64,000 nt of DNA from an uncultured Sulfitobacter sp. (GTDB lineage Bacteria; Pseudomonadota; Alphaproteobacteria; Rhodobacterales; Rhodobacteraceae): assembly GCA_947501805.1 (NCBI GenBank), contig CANMXJ010000001.1:124001-188000 (forward strand), written 5' to 3'. Under the pieces are notes generated by a model. That model was not told where the DNA came from. It worked only from the letters and a program-made list of their open reading frames with translations, and did no database searches. Made by a program: the position numbers and the translations under genes. Positions 7,019 through 16,759 of this stretch are shown here, in pieces (position 1 is the first letter of the stretch; each line of letters starts with the position of its first letter).

Positions 7019-10000
7019 TCAGCTACACCCGCTGGTCCCGCCACAGGTGTTGCACTTCATGCAAGTCCCGTTGCGCACCAGCGTGTAGTTGCCGCATTCA
7101 CCGCAGGCCTCGCCTTCATAGCCCTGCATCTTGGCTTTGGTGCGTGCATCCAGCGATACCGCACCGGAGGCGACTGTTGTTGTGCTGTTCATCGCAACCG
7201 CGACGCTTCCTGTGGCGGCCTGTGGAGCCATTGCGACATTGTCGATCCCGCCTTGCAGCAACACCAGTTCCTGTGGAGGACGGTTGCGCAGGTAGCCGGA
7301 TGAGCTGATCTGCTTGAGCACTTCAAGTGAACGTGACGCTGCTGTCTCGGACAATTCGGACAGGTTGGAGACATTTTCTTCTTCCTCGCCCTTGCCCAGA
7401 TCGTCAAATGTCGCCCCTTCGGGTTTCACATGCGCGAGGTCCGTGCGGTCGAGGTAGCTGACAGCGAGTTCGCGGAAGATGTAGTCGAGGATCGAGGTCG
7501 CGTTCTTGATGCTGTCATTGCCCTGAACCATGCCCGCAGGCTCGAACTTGGTGAAGGTAAATGCGTCGACAAACTCCTCCAGTGGCACGCCGTATTGCAG
7601 GCCAACGGACACCGCGATGGCGAAGTTGTTCATCATGGCGCGGAAGCCGGCACCTTCCTTGTGCATGTCGATGAAGATTTCACCAAGTTTGCCATCTTCA
7701 TACTCGCCGGTCCGCAGATAGACTTTGTGACCGCCAACATTAGCCTTTTGAGTATAGCCCTTACGGCGCTGTGGCATCTTTTCACGGTGCGATTTGATCA
7801 ACTCTTTGATCACAACCTTTTCGACGATCTTTTCCGCCAGAACGGTGGCTTTCTCGTGAATGGACCCGCTTTCAAGCACTTCGGCCGCCTCGTCGTCATC
7901 CTCAACCAAGGCGGATGCCAAAGGCTGCGACAATTTGGAGCCGTCACGATAAAGCGCGTTGGCCTTGATGCCCAAGGACCATGAAAGCTCGTATGCCTTC
8001 TGGCAGTCCTCGATTGTCGCATCATTCGGCATGTTGATCGTTTTGGAGATCGCTCCCGAGATGAAGGACTGCGCGGCGGCCATCATGTAGATGTGGCTAT
8101 TGACCGACAGATACCGTTTGCCTTTTTTGCCGCAAGGATTGGCGCAATCAAAGATGTTGTAGTGCTCTTCCTTGAGGTGTGGCGCGCCTTCCAGCGTCAT
8201 CGTGCCGCAAACGTGGTCATTGGCCGCGTCAACATCTGCTTTGGAAAATCCGAGGGATTTCAAGAGATCAAATGTCGGATCGTTCAGCTTCTCTGCAGGG
8301 ATACCCAGAACCTGCGTGCAGAATTCTTCGCCCAGCGTCCACTGGTTGAATACAAAGCGAATGTCGAACGCCTGCGCCAGTGCTGCATCCACTTTGGCCA
8401 GTTCGTTGGGACCAAAGCCATGACCCATCAGCGTGGTGTGGTTAATGCCCGGTGCATTGCCGATGGTGCCATGACCCACGGCGTAGCTGACGATTTCCTC
8501 GATCTGGGCAGAGCCGTAGCCAAGCTTTTCCAATGCAGCTGGAACACTTTGGTTGATGATCTTAAAGTAACCGCCACCCGCAAGTTTCTTGAATTTCACC
8601 AGTGCAAAGTCAGGCTCGATGCCCGTGGTGTCACAATCCATCACCAGACCGATGGTGCCTGTAGGGGCAATCACGGAGGTCTGCGCGTTGCGGTAACCAT
8701 GTACCTCACCCAGCTTCAATGCCTCGTCCCAGCAGGACATCGCCACATCAACCAGACCCGGCTGCGGGCAGTTGTCGTGATCCAGTGGCACAGGCTTGAT
8801 CGCCAGCTTTTCATAGCCCTTGTCGTTACCGTAGGCCGCGTTGCGGTGGTTGCGGATCACTTTCAGCATGTGATCAGCGTTCTTGGCATAGCCGGGGAAT
8901 GCACCCAATTCACCAGCAATTTCGGCAGACGTGGCATAAGAAACACCCGTCATGATCGCCGTCAGCGAACCACAGAGCGCACGGCCTTCGTCGCTATCGT
9001 ATGAGTAACCCATGTTCATCAGCAAGCCGCCAATGTTTGCATAGCCCAGCCCCAAGGTGCGGAAGTCATAGGAACGCTGTGCGATTTCCTTGGACGGGAA
9101 CTGCGCCATCATAACGGAGATTTCCAACGTGACAGTCCAGAGGCGCGAGGCGTGCATGTAATCCTCAACATTGAACACGCCATCCTCAAGGAAGGTCAGC
9201 AGGTTCATCGACGCAAGGTTACAGGCGGTGTCGTCAAGGAACATATATTCGGAACAAGGGTTTGAGCCGCGGATCGCACCGTCTTCGGGGCATGTGTGCC
9301 AGTCGTTGACCGTGTCGTGATACTGGATGCCCGGATCGGCACAGGCCCATGCGGCGTGGCCGACTTGTTCCCACAGGTCACGGGCGCGGATCGTTTTGCT
9401 GACACGGCCTGTGACGCGGTCGATCAGCTCCCAATCGGCGTCTTTCTCGACAGCCGTCAGGAAGCCGTTAGTCACGCGGATGGAGTTGTTGGAGTTCTGG
9501 CCGGAGACAGAGTTATAGGCCTCGCTGTCCCAATCGGTGTCATAGGTCGGGAATTCAATCGACGTGTGGCCCTGCTTGGCATAATCCAGCACGCGCTTGA
9601 CGTATGTCTCGGGGATCATGACCTTTTTGGCCGCGCGGATCGCCTGCTTCAACTGGTCGTTCTTGGCGGGATCGTAGGCGTCTTCCTCGACACCGTCCCA
9701 GCCCTTAATCGCGGCAAACAGCAGGTTCAGCTTCTGCTCGTGCATCTTGGAGCCTGCAACGATGGACGCCACTTTCTGCTCTTCCAGCACCTTCCAGTTG
9801 ATGAAGTCTTCAATATCGGGGTGGTCCGCGTCGACAATCACCATCTTGGCCGCACGGCGCGTGGTGCCGCCGGATTTGATCGCGCCCGCTGCACGGTCGC
9901 CGATTTTCAGGAAACCCATGAGGCCAGAGGACTTGCCACCACCCGAAAGTGATTCCCCCGCCCCGCGCAGCGACGAAAAGTTGGTGCCGGTGCCGGAGCC

Positions 10001-10657
10001 GTACTTGAACAGACGCGCCTCACGCACCCACAGGTCCATGATGCCGCCATCGCCAACCAGATCGTCCGCAACGGATTGAATGAAACAGGCATGCGGCTGC
10101 GGATGCTCATAAGACGAAGTGGAGCGCGTCAGCTTCTCGGTCTTGTAGTCAACATAGTAGTGACCCTGTGCAGGGCCGTCGATGCCGTAGGCCCAGTGCA
10201 GACCGGTGTTGAACCACTGAGGAGAGTTTGGTGCGGCACGCTGGCTGGCCAGCATGTGACGCATTTCATCATAATAGGCTTGCGCGTCTTCTTCGGTGGT
10301 GAAGTAGCCACCCTTCCAGCCCCAGTATGCCCATGCCCCTGCAAGACGGTCGAATACCTGTTTGGAAGATGTCTCGCCGCCCATTGTTGCGTCTTCTGTC
10401 GGAACAGAGCGCCATAGGAATTCGGGAACACCCTTCTCTTTCACCTTCTTGGAAGCGGAAGGCACACCCGCTTTGCGGAAATATTTCTGCGCGATAACGT
10501 CACTTGCCACCTGGCTCCAGCTTGAAGGAACCTCGACATCGTCCAGTTTGAAAACGACGGAGCCGTCAGGGTTTCGGATTTCGGATATTGTTGTGATGAA
10601 ATCCAGATCTGCGTATGCGTCCTGACCTGCGGTGGTAAATTTACGTTCGATTTTCAT
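7019..10657 (-). CDS. nrdJ: Adenosylcobalamin-dependent (class II) ribonucleotide reductase
   Basis: Reduces ribonucleotides to deoxyribonucleotides using adenosylcobalamin instead of a tyrosyl radical. 1212 residues, the usual length for the long alphaproteobacterial NrdJ. Seen: catalytic-core motif [19 protein letters not shown] (about 465-483), phosphate-binding APTGTIG (about 655), and a C-terminal Cys-rich zinc-ribbon-like tail with three CxxC-type pairs ([14 protein letters not shown]) that ends in a serine. The start ATG at 10657 has an AAGAGGCAG ribosome binding site. It is a single gene with an NrdR-like operator about 200 bases upstream and a terminator about 200 bases downstream. 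No cobalamin riboswitch was recognised in the leader. Confidence 0.97.
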   Translation of the reverse strand: MKIERKFTTAGQDAYADLDFITTISEIRNPDGSVVFKLDDVEVPSSWSQVASDVIAQKYFRKAGVPSASKKVKEKGVPEFLWRSVPTEDATMGGETSSKQVFDRLAGAWAYWGWKGGYFTTEEDAQAYYDEMRHMLASQRAAPNSPQWFNTGLHWAYGIDGPAQGHYYVDYKTEKLTRSTSSYEHPQPHACFIQSVADDLVGDGGIMDLWVREARLFKYGSGTGTNFSSLRGAGESLSGGGKSSGLMGFLKIGDRAAGAIKSGGTTRRAAKMVIVDADHPDIEDFINWKVLEEQKVASIVAGSKMHEQKLNLLFAAIKGWDGVEEDAYDPAKNDQLKQAIRAAKKVMIPETYVKRVLDYAKQGHTSIEFPTYDTDWDSEAYNSVSGQNSNNSIRVTNGFLTAVEKDADWELIDRVTGRVSKTIRARDLWEQVGHAAWACADPGIQYHDTVNDWHTCPEDGAIRGSNPCSEYMFLDDTACNLASMNLLTFLEDGVFNVEDYMHASRLWTVTLEISVMMAQFPSKEIAQRSYDFRTLGLGYANIGGLLMNMGYSYDSDEGRALCGSLTAIMTGVSYATSAEIAGELGAFPGYAKNADHMLKVIRNHRNAAYGNDKGYEKLAIKPVPLDHDNCPQPGLVDVAMSCWDEALKLGEVHGYRNAQTSVIAPTGTIGLVMDCDTTGIEPDFALVKFKKLAGGGYFKIINQSVPAALEKLGYGSAQIEEIVSYAVGHGTIGNAPGINHTTLMGHGFGPNELAKVDAALAQAFDIRFVFNQWTLGEEFCTQVLGIPAEKLNDPTFDLLKSLGFSKADVDAANDHVCGTMTLEGAPHLKEEHYNIFDCANPCGKKGKRYLSVNSHIYMMAAAQSFISGAISKTINMPNDATIEDCQKAYELSWSLGIKANALYRDGSKLSQPLASALVEDDDEAAEVLESGSIHEKATVLAEKIVEKVVIKELIKSHREKMPQRRKGYTQKANVGGHKVYLRTGEYEDGKLGEIFIDMHKEGAGFRAMMNNFAIAVSVGLQYGVPLEEFVDAFTFTKFEPAGMVQGNDSIKNATSILDYIFRELAVSYLDRTDLAHVKPEGATFDDLGKGEEEENVSNLSELSETAASRSLEVLKQISSSGYLRNRPPQELVLLQGGIDNVAMAPQAATGSVAVAMNSTTTVASGAVSLDARTKAKMQGYEGEACGECGNYTLVRNGTCMKCNTCGGTSGCS

Positions 10658-10857
10658 TATCGCTGCCTCTTGTTCTAACTAACTTAACCAGAAAGCCACG
10701 TAGGTTTACGCGCAGCCCCCATCCCTTACACCACCGCTTTCGGCGCAAGATGCCAGCCCAGCCACCGCGTGCACGTGCGGCTGATCATTGCAGTATCTGA
10801 CGTGATAAACGTGTCTTAACCCTGCTCTTGCACCTTGATGCGCCTTCTTAGCGTTAA

Positions 10858-10873
10858 CCACTACATGTTGTGG
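10858..10873. promoter_or_regulatory. NrdR box-like operator upstream of nrdJ
   Basis: CCACTACATGTTGTGG is a near-perfect palindrome close to the NrdR box (consensus about ACACWATATATWGTGT). NrdR boxes normally come as tandem pairs with centres about 31-32 bp apart. A weaker partner starting GCACAA lies at 10889-10904, exactly 31 bases on. Position upstream of a ribonucleotide reductase gene supports the call. Confidence 0.65.
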
Positions 10874-11108
10874 CGTCATCGTCGGCTTGCACAAACTGGC
10901 GTATCCGCACCCCATTGGTCAACGGGTTTATTTTCAAATTTTCTCAAAGTTGGAGTTGACCTGTAGTGGATTTTTTGAAGCCCGCACAGTCGTGTGATTC
11001 AAAGAGTTAATATCCCCAAGGGCGAACAAAAAACCGATTTAGCGAAAAGATCGAATTATTCGATTATAGGGGCGCATTTAGCCCCCCGCCTTGAGGCAGA
11101 ACATGAAG

Positions 11109-11117
11109 TTATCCACA
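11109..11117 (+). promoter_or_regulatory. Exact DnaA box (TTATCCACA)
   Basis: Perfect match to the high-affinity DnaA box, in non-coding DNA next to an AT-rich stretch. By chance about one exact 9-mer match in either strand is expected per 130 kb, so a lone site is weak evidence. DnaA is known to regulate nrd genes in some bacteria. Confidence 0.4.
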
Positions 11118-11378
11118 GGGTACTGGTGCATAACCTGTGTCGACACTGATCTCTAAAAAAACTTGTGGCAGGCCTGTGCTGATTTGCAATATCGCAACAC
11201 TTTGTATGTTAAACGCACGAGAATCACGTACTGCTGCGCCCAAAAAACACTACGTAAGGTAGCGAATTGTCCAAATCCATCTAGATGTAGTGGGCTATCT
11301 CCAGACCAACCGAAACGGCCACAACCATTGCCGCGTACGTCGCACGGGCGGTTTCAACAACCAATGATGTAGAGAAAG

Positions 11379-11455
11379 TGGTCGGAGCGAGAGGATTCGA
11401 ACCTCCGACCCCCTGTACCCAAAACAGGTGCGCTACCAGGCTGCGCCACGCTCCG
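11379..11455 (-). tRNA. tRNA-Pro (anticodon TGG)
   Basis: Minus-strand 77-mer with a perfect 7 bp acceptor stem (CGGAGCG/CGCTCCG), discriminator A and encoded CCA. The D-arm is GCGCAGCCTGGTAGCGC. The anticodon arm is CCTGT-TTTGGGT-ACAGG with anticodon TGG, and the T-arm contains GGTTCGAATCC. The first base is C, as typical of bacterial tRNA-Pro. Confidence 0.97.
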
Positions 11456-11548
11456 ACTGACGCTTCTTTAGCCAGAGTTCACGCGAATGAAAAGCCCTAG
11501 ATTACGCTAAATCCGCCTCTTCGGTGTTATTCGTGAAACTCGGGAAAT

Positions 11549-12046
11549 TTAGCAGGGCCAGACAGGGGACCAACCGCTATGCGCGGGGTGGCGCACAAAT
11601 GAACCAACAGTGATACCCATTCTGTCCGCCAGCCCGCCATTGATCTCAAGCACAGTCAGAACGTCGTCGCCCCCCTCGATGGGGGTTTCGTCCAAAGGCA
11701 CTGCATTGTGATGAATGTGCCGCACCACACCTGTGGCATCAATAAACAACATATCCAGCGGGATCAGCGTGTTGCGCATCCAGAAGCTTGCCTGACGGGG
11801 CTGGGCATACACAAAATACATACCCACAGATGTTGGCATCTGGGTGCGGTGCATCAACCCCTGCGCCTGCAAGGCCGCCGTATCAGCGATTTCCACGCTA
11901 AAACGCGCAGAGCCCCAATCCCCCTTAAGATCAACAGTGTCCGGACTGCATTCTTCTGCATGCCCTGCGGTTGCCACAACGCATCCACCAAGCAGAATCG
12001 CTATCAGCTGTCGTCTGCTTCTGTGGAATGCAGAACTGTTTCCCAT
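11549..12046 (-). CDS. DUF192 family exported protein
   Basis: 165 residues. N-terminal hydrophobic export signal (RRQLIAILLGGCVVATAGHA, about 11-30) followed by a DUF192 domain (about 45-155). Family hallmarks visible: ARFSVEIADTAALQAQGLMHR, GMYFVY, FWMRNTLIPLDMLFID and VLEINGGLADRMGI. The molecular role of DUF192 proteins is unknown. The gene overlaps the end of the double cold-shock gene by 43 bases on the same strand and is probably cotranscribed with it. Confidence 0.88.
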   Translation of the reverse strand: MGNSSAFHRSRRQLIAILLGGCVVATAGHAEECSPDTVDLKGDWGSARFSVEIADTAALQAQGLMHRTQMPTSVGMYFVYAQPRQASFWMRNTLIPLDMLFIDATGVVRHIHHNAVPLDETPIEGGDDVLTVLEINGGLADRMGITVGSFVRHPAHSGWSPVWPC

Positions 12047-12582
12047 GCCTGAACCTCACCTGCCATATGGCCGCGTTTTCCTTGGATGACCCGCAGGGCC
12101 AGCGCCTCGCCGGGCTGTAAATCGGACAGGCCGGACAGGCGCAAGATCTCGATATGCACAAATACATCGTCGGATTTCCCGAAAACATTTGCGAATCCAA
12201 AGCCTTTGGCTTTGTCGAACCACTTGACCCGCGCAGGCTCAAGCGGGGCATCCCGCAACGCTTTTTCGTCTAGCCCCGCCATGTCAGGCAATCCCGAAGG
12301 TGCGGCCGGTTCTGTCGGGTGGATGGCGACAATCTCGACAGCCTGAACGCCGCGTTCAGTCTTTTGCACCAGCAGTTCAACCTGTGTGCCATCCGCAATC
12401 GAGCTTTGGCCGAAGTTGCGCAGTACATTGACGTGCAACAATATATCGGAGCCCCCTTCTTTGGAGACAACAAAGCCGAATCCCTTCACCGGATCGAACC
12501 ACTTCACGACGCCCTCAACCGCCACACGGTCGTCGGGCGGCGTTAGGGGATCATGTTCATTAATGCTGTTATCTTCGGCCAC
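12004..12582 (-). CDS. Protein with two cold-shock domains
   Basis: 192 residues with two CSDs, single-stranded nucleic-acid binding folds that act as RNA chaperones. CSD1 at about 20-85 has VVKWFDPVKGFGFV (RNP1) and ILLHVN (RNP2). CSD2 at about 116-180 has RVKWFDKAKGFGFANV and VFVHIE. A linker of about 30 residues joins them. Classical CspA proteins have one domain of about 70 residues; tandem-CSD proteins are known in alphaproteobacteria. It starts at the ATG at 12582 with an AAGGATAAGA upstream purine tract. Downstream it overlaps the DUF192 gene by 43 bases, implying coupled expression. Confidence 0.93.
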   Translation of the reverse strand: MAEDNSINEHDPLTPPDDRVAVEGVVKWFDPVKGFGFVVSKEGGSDILLHVNVLRNFGQSSIADGTQVELLVQKTERGVQAVEIVAIHPTEPAAPSGLPDMAGLDEKALRDAPLEPARVKWFDKAKGFGFANVFGKSDDVFVHIEILRLSGLSDLQPGEALALRVIQGKRGHMAGEVQAWETVLHSTEADDS

Positions 12583-12673
12583 GTCTTATCCTTGATCCGT
12601 CGATCCTATCTCAAATACGCGCTAATGTCCGTCAACCATCAGGCTTTTAATAAAAAATTCAACACATAATCGC

Positions 12674-13279
12674 TTACGGGTTGAGCCGTGTAATAGTCCA
12701 TTCCGCATCCGGTGTCGCCCTGCGCCACTGAAAACGGTCGTGCAAACGATGATCTCCGTCTGCCCAAAATTCGATTTCCAAAGGTGTCAGCCGGAAACCG
12801 CCCCAAAATGGCGGACGTGGCGGGTTGACCCCTTTGGTTGCGGTCACTTTAGCCACTTCAGCCATTAGCGTCGCGCGGCTTTTTAGTGGTCGTGACTGTT
12901 TGGAAGCCCATGCCCCCAGACGGCTCTTGAGCGAACGTGACGCATAATATTGATCCGCCTGCACCCCGTCTTCTCGCGTGATAATCCCCCGTGCCCGCAC
13001 CTGACGGCGCAGCGATTTCCAGTGCATTACAAAGGCGGCCTTGCCCGCGTGATCCAGCTCTTGCGCCTTCTGGCTCTCGTAATTTGTATAAAAAACAAAA
13101 GCGTTGTCTTCGATGTCTTTCAACAAGACCATCCGCGCATTGGGCAAACCGTCTGCATCCACGGTCGACAGGGCAATCGCGTTGGGATCATTCAACTCGG
13201 CAGCTTCGGCCTCAGCCATCCAGCTTCGGGCAATCTCAAAAGGATTCTCGCCTGCAAATTTACCTGATCGACCCGTCAT
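12674..13279 (-). CDS. pdxH: Pyridoxamine 5'-phosphate oxidase
   Basis: FMN-dependent enzyme that oxidises pyridoxamine/pyridoxine 5'-phosphate to PLP. 201 residues, normal length. Seen: [21 protein letters not shown] (FMN-binding strand region, about 42-62), [13 protein letters not shown] (about 63-75), [13 protein letters not shown], and the C-terminal PxxWGGFRLxPxEIEFW signature followed by LHDRFQWRR. It is divergent from fabI across 234 bases that should hold both promoters. Confidence 0.96.
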   Translation of the reverse strand: MTGRSGKFAGENPFEIARSWMAEAEAAELNDPNAIALSTVDADGLPNARMVLLKDIEDNAFVFYTNYESQKAQELDHAGKAAFVMHWKSLRRQVRARGIITREDGVQADQYYASRSLKSRLGAWASKQSRPLKSRATLMAEVAKVTATKGVNPPRPPFWGGFRLTPLEIEFWADGDHRLHDRFQWRRATPDAEWTITRLNP

Positions 13280-13513
13280 GCACTGCCTTCACGCCTGCTC
13301 GCCACAACCCGTGCGAGAACAATTTTTCCACACTTTCAATTGCTACAGGAATTGCGTTGCTACAACAACCTAAAGCTGACCTATCACTTGATTTCGCTCA
13401 GCTATTTGCCCTGCCCTGAAAAACGCAACGGACAAGCCCGCTCAGCAGTCTTGCTGGCTTGGTCGCAATGGCTTAAACGAAAGCAACTTTTGGTTTACAG
13501 AATTGGGCACGGC

Positions 13514-14320
13514 ATGGCGAACGATCTGATGCAAGGCAAACGGGGGCTTATCATGGGCCTTGCCAACGACAAATCCATTGCATGGGGTGTTGCAAAACAA
13601 CTGGCTGATGCGGGCGCGCAACTGGCGTTTTCCTATCAGGGTGATGCGCTGAAAAAACGTGTTGATCCCCTCGCGGCCCAATTGGGAAGTGACATTGTAC
13701 TGCCCTGCGATGTGGGTGACGAGGCCTCGATTGACGCACTGTTTGACGGATTGAAAGAGTACTGGGACAACATTGACTTCATCGTGCATGCTATTGGCTT
13801 TTCTGACAAAAATGAACTACGGGGTCGCTATGTCGATACCAGCCGTAGCAACTTTGCCATGTCGATGGACATTTCGGTCTATTCCTTTACAGCCGTGATG
13901 CAGCGGGCCGAAAAAATGATGAATGCGGGTGGATCTGCTGTCACCCTCACCTACTATGGCGCTGAAAAAGTAATGCCCCATTACAATGTCATGGGGGTAG
14001 CCAAAGCGGCGCTGGAAGCGTCCGTCAAATACCTTGCCGAAGACCTCGGCAAGGACGGTATCCGTGTGAATGCCATCTCTGCAGGTCCGATCAAGACCCT
14101 TGCCGCCTCCGGCATCGGCGATTTCCGCTACATTATGAAATGGAACGAGTATAATTCGCCCTTGCGCCGCAATGTCACCATCGACGAGGTTGGCAAATCC
14201 GCGCTCTACCTTCTCAGCGATCTTGGCAGCGGTACAACCGGCGAAAACCTGCATGTCGACGCTGGCTATCATGTGGTCGGCATGAAGGCTGTAGACGCGC
14301 CGGATATGGCCAAGGATTGA
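13514..14320 (+). CDS. fabI: Enoyl-[acyl-carrier-protein] reductase (NADH)
   Basis: Last step of each fatty-acid elongation cycle: reduces trans-2-enoyl-ACP. 268 residues. SDR fold with GLANDKSIAWG cofactor loop (about 15-25) and the FabI catalytic pair Tyr157 and Lys164 in YNVMGVAK, matching the E. coli spacing Y156/K163. The substrate-loop region RYIMKWNEYNSPLRR is present. The frame is open upstream to 13340, but MANDLMQGKRGLIMG from the ATG at 13514 is the family N-terminus. First gene of a rightward run with lysE (10 bases on), gpt, an aminotransferase, ppiD and trpE. Confidence 0.96.
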   Translation: MANDLMQGKRGLIMGLANDKSIAWGVAKQLADAGAQLAFSYQGDALKKRVDPLAAQLGSDIVLPCDVGDEASIDALFDGLKEYWDNIDFIVHAIGFSDKNELRGRYVDTSRSNFAMSMDISVYSFTAVMQRAEKMMNAGGSAVTLTYYGAEKVMPHYNVMGVAKAALEASVKYLAEDLGKDGIRVNAISAGPIKTLAASGIGDFRYIMKWNEYNSPLRRNVTIDEVGKSALYLLSDLGSGTTGENLHVDAGYHVVGMKAVDAPDMAKD

Positions 14321-14330
14321 GCTAAGAGCC

Positions 14331-14933
14331 ATGACACCGGAAAGCATGATCGCCTTTAACCTTGTCCTGCTTGCCGCACTGGCCAGCCCGGGGGCCGCGA
14401 TGCTTTACGTGATCAAGACAACGGTATCGGCCGGTCATATGTCAGGTGTTTTCGCAGGTGCGGGCCTCGGGTTGGCGGCTGCCTGCTGGACGGCTGCCGC
14501 GTTTATGGGGCTTCAGACCCTATTCCAGTTCTTTCCATGGGCGTATACGGCGCTCAGGTTAGGTGGTGCGCTCTATCTCATCTGGATCGCCTTTCAGACA
14601 TGGCGCGGTGCGACGACACCTTTGTCCAATACCGCACCCCCCCATGCCCGCAGTTTCATAGCAGGGATGCTTGTGAACTTTGGCAATCCGAAATCCATGC
14701 TCTTTGCCGCCGCTGTTATTCTGGTGGTTTTCCCGCAAGGCCTTTCTACGTCGCAGATCACTATGGTGGTCCTGAACCACTTTATTCTCGAACTTGTCTT
14801 TTATGCCGCCTTCGCCACCCTCCTGAGTGCGGGCCCCGCAAAACGAGGCTACCTCGCCCTTAAACCTGTTTTTGACCGCATCGCCGCGACCCTTCTGGGT
14901 GCTCTGGGTGTGCGGCTCCTCCTTGAAAGGTAA
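14331..14933 (+). CDS. LysE/RhtB family amino-acid exporter
   Basis: 200-residue inner-membrane protein with about six hydrophobic segments. LysE family signs: ASPGAAMLYVIKTTVSAGHMSGVFAGAGLGLA near the N-terminus, LRLGGALYLIWIAFQTWRG at about 77-95, and NFGNPKSMLFAAAVILVVFP at about 119-138. Members export lysine, threonine, homoserine or related metabolites; the substrate here is unknown. It follows fabI by 10 bases and precedes gpt by 3, so it is in the same transcript. Confidence 0.88.
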   Translation: MTPESMIAFNLVLLAALASPGAAMLYVIKTTVSAGHMSGVFAGAGLGLAAACWTAAAFMGLQTLFQFFPWAYTALRLGGALYLIWIAFQTWRGATTPLSNTAPPHARSFIAGMLVNFGNPKSMLFAAAVILVVFPQGLSTSQITMVVLNHFILELVFYAAFATLLSAGPAKRGYLALKPVFDRIAATLLGALGVRLLLER

Positions 14934-14936
14934 ACC

Positions 14937-15458
14937 ATGTCCGACACGCGCTTGCCCCATGAAAAAGGCTTTCACATCTCGTGGGATCAAATCCACCGCG
15001 ACAGCCGTGCGCTTGCATGGCGCCTTGATGGCAAAGGCCCTGATGAAGGAGCATGGCGTGCCGTGGTCGCAATCACCCGCGGGGGTATGGCACCCGCAAT
15101 GATCGTCGCGCGCGAACTTGATATCCGCACGGTCGATACAATCTCTGTGATGTCCTACCATTCAGGCGGCGGCAAAGCCGATGACCGCCGCGAGGCGACA
15201 GTTCTGAAATCACCGGACAAAGACATCATGGGCGATGGCACTGGAATCCTGATCGTGGATGATCTGGTCGACAGCGGCAAAACCCTCGAACTTGTCCGCG
15301 CACATTACCCCAATGCCCATTTCGCAACGGTCTACGCCAAGCCTGAAGGCGAACCACAAGTCGATACCTTCATCACCGGCGTCAGTCAGGACACATGGAT
15401 TTTCTTCCCGTGGGATATGGCGCTGCAATATGTGGAACCCTATCGCGGCAAGGACTGA
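14937..15458 (+). CDS. gpt: Xanthine (guanine) phosphoribosyltransferase
   Basis: Purine salvage: transfers the PRPP ribose-phosphate to xanthine or guanine. 173 residues, a little longer than E. coli Gpt (152). PRTase signature [16 protein letters not shown] at about 101-116, with the conserved acidic pair D106-D107, plus [25 protein letters not shown] (40-64). The C-terminal W-F-PW segment ([10 protein letters not shown]) is typical. Starts 3 bases after lysE. Confidence 0.93.
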   Translation: MSDTRLPHEKGFHISWDQIHRDSRALAWRLDGKGPDEGAWRAVVAITRGGMAPAMIVARELDIRTVDTISVMSYHSGGGKADDRREATVLKSPDKDIMGDGTGILIVDDLVDSGKTLELVRAHYPNAHFATVYAKPEGEPQVDTFITGVSQDTWIFFPWDMALQYVEPYRGKD

Positions 15459-15514
15459 CCTGCCCCTCTTTTTGGCCTTAAATATCGTCCGCACTCTCAA
15501 CCGGAAGCCACTTG

Positions 15515-16693
15515 ATGACTCGACCGCGCACCGCCGCCACGTTTTCCCCGCCTGTGATGGAAGCACGCCGCTGGCTGGCGGGCGTCACCCATCCCCAAGA
15601 TCGTCCGCTGATCAACGTCTCGCAGGCCGCTCCCGTTGATCCGCCACCGCAAGGTTTGCGTCAGGCAATGGCCGATACGGCGCTTACCCGCGATGATGCA
15701 CATCTCTACGGACCTGTACTTGGCCTGCCCGAATTGCGCGACGAACTGGCGTCCCGCACCGCCCAGCACTACGCAGGCACGATCAGTCCGGCGCAAGTGG
15801 CGATCACCTCCGGCTGCAATCAGGCTTTTGCGGCGGCCATCGCCGCACTTTGCGCGGACGGGGACGAAGTTATCCTGCCTACCCCATGGTATTTCAATCA
15901 CAAGATGTGGCTGGATATGTCCGGCGTGGGCACCGTCGCACTGCCTACAGACACCGGTTTACTTCCAGATCCCGATCACGCAGCATCCCTCATCACCGAC
16001 AAGACCCGCGCCATCGCGCTGGTCACACCCAACAACCCCTCGGGCGTCGAATACCCGCTCGATCTGGTGCAGGCCTTTTTCGATCTCGCCCGCAAAAACG
16101 GTCTCAAACTCATTGTTGATGAAACCTACCGTGACTTTGACAGCCGTTCCGGCCCGCCGCACGGTCTTTTCCAAGACCCCGACTGGCATGACACGTTGAT
16201 CCATCTCTATTCGTTCTCGAAAGCCTACCGTCTGACCGGTCACCGCGTCGGCGCAATGATCGCAAGCGAAGAGCGACTGTCCGAGGTCGAGAAATTTCTC
16301 GACACCGTCACCATCTGCCCCAGTCAGATAGGCCAGCACGCCGCTTTGTGGGGAATGCAAAACCTCAAGCAATGGCTCGCAGGCGAGCGCGACGAAATCC
16401 TGGCACGCCGCGCCGCAATCACGGACAACATGCCCAAACTCGCCGCAAACGGCTGGCAGCTGCTCGGTCTGGGCGGCTATTTTGCCTATATGCAGCATCC
16501 GTTCGCGACCAGTTCGGCAGCCCTTGCGCCACAGCTGGTCAAAAACGCCAGTGTTCTCACCCTGCCCGGAACAATGTTCTATCCAAATAACGATCCAACA
16601 GGTCAAAAGCACCTGCGAATCGCCTTCGCAAATCTCGATGCGGCAGGGATTTCTACGCTTTTTGACCGCCTTGCCGCACTGCCACCGCGCTAG
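15515..16693 (+). CDS. PLP-dependent class I/II aminotransferase
   Basis: 392 residues, fold-type I. Motifs: TSGCNQAF (cofactor loop, about 96), TPNNPSG (about 172), VDETYRDF (about 200) and the PLP lysine in YSFSKAYRLTGHRVG (Lys236). A TTG one codon upstream (15512) could also start; I chose the ATG. Substrate unknown; the position between gpt and ppiD/trpE gives no firm hint, though an aromatic or branched-chain transaminase is possible. It is a paralogue of the enzyme at 1126-2304 at the level of family only. Confidence 0.9.
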   Translation: MTRPRTAATFSPPVMEARRWLAGVTHPQDRPLINVSQAAPVDPPPQGLRQAMADTALTRDDAHLYGPVLGLPELRDELASRTAQHYAGTISPAQVAITSGCNQAFAAAIAALCADGDEVILPTPWYFNHKMWLDMSGVGTVALPTDTGLLPDPDHAASLITDKTRAIALVTPNNPSGVEYPLDLVQAFFDLARKNGLKLIVDETYRDFDSRSGPPHGLFQDPDWHDTLIHLYSFSKAYRLTGHRVGAMIASEERLSEVEKFLDTVTICPSQIGQHAALWGMQNLKQWLAGERDEILARRAAITDNMPKLAANGWQLLGLGGYFAYMQHPFATSSAALAPQLVKNASVLTLPGTMFYPNNDPTGQKHLRIAFANLDAAGISTLFDRLAALPPR

Positions 16694-16759
16694 GGCTCTT
16701 GCCCCGCCCCACGCCACCGCTTAGACACACAGCCAAAGCGCACCAAAAGGACAGCGGAC

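Larger units (their letters stand above)
10658..11378. other. 721-base region between nrdJ and tRNA-Pro
   Basis: No convincing gene. It contains the NrdR-like palindrome at 10858-10873 with a weak second half 31 bases away, an AT-rich patch around 11025-11070 with short dyads, a GGGGC/GCCCC mini-hairpin near 11070-11084, and an exact DnaA box at 11109-11117. The open frame at 11163-11372 has no family resemblance. Confidence 0.6.

Noticed and set aside
6778..7308. 176-codon plus-strand frame through repeat copy 3 into the nrdJ 3' end
   Set aside because: Overlaps nrdJ antisense and starts in the terminator hairpin; the similarity to the plus-strand frame of copy 1 is explained by the nucleotide repeat.
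8093..9004. 303-codon open frame antisense to nrdJ
   Set aside because: Lies fully inside a secure, highly conserved gene on the opposite strand; no recognisable family.
10658..10860. Cobalamin riboswitch in front of the B12-dependent reductase
   Set aside because: I looked for a B12-box-like core and the expected flanking helices and did not find a convincing match; NrdR control explains the region better.
11163..11372. 69-codon frame between nrdJ and tRNA-Pro
   Set aside because: No ribosome binding site, no domain, irregular composition.
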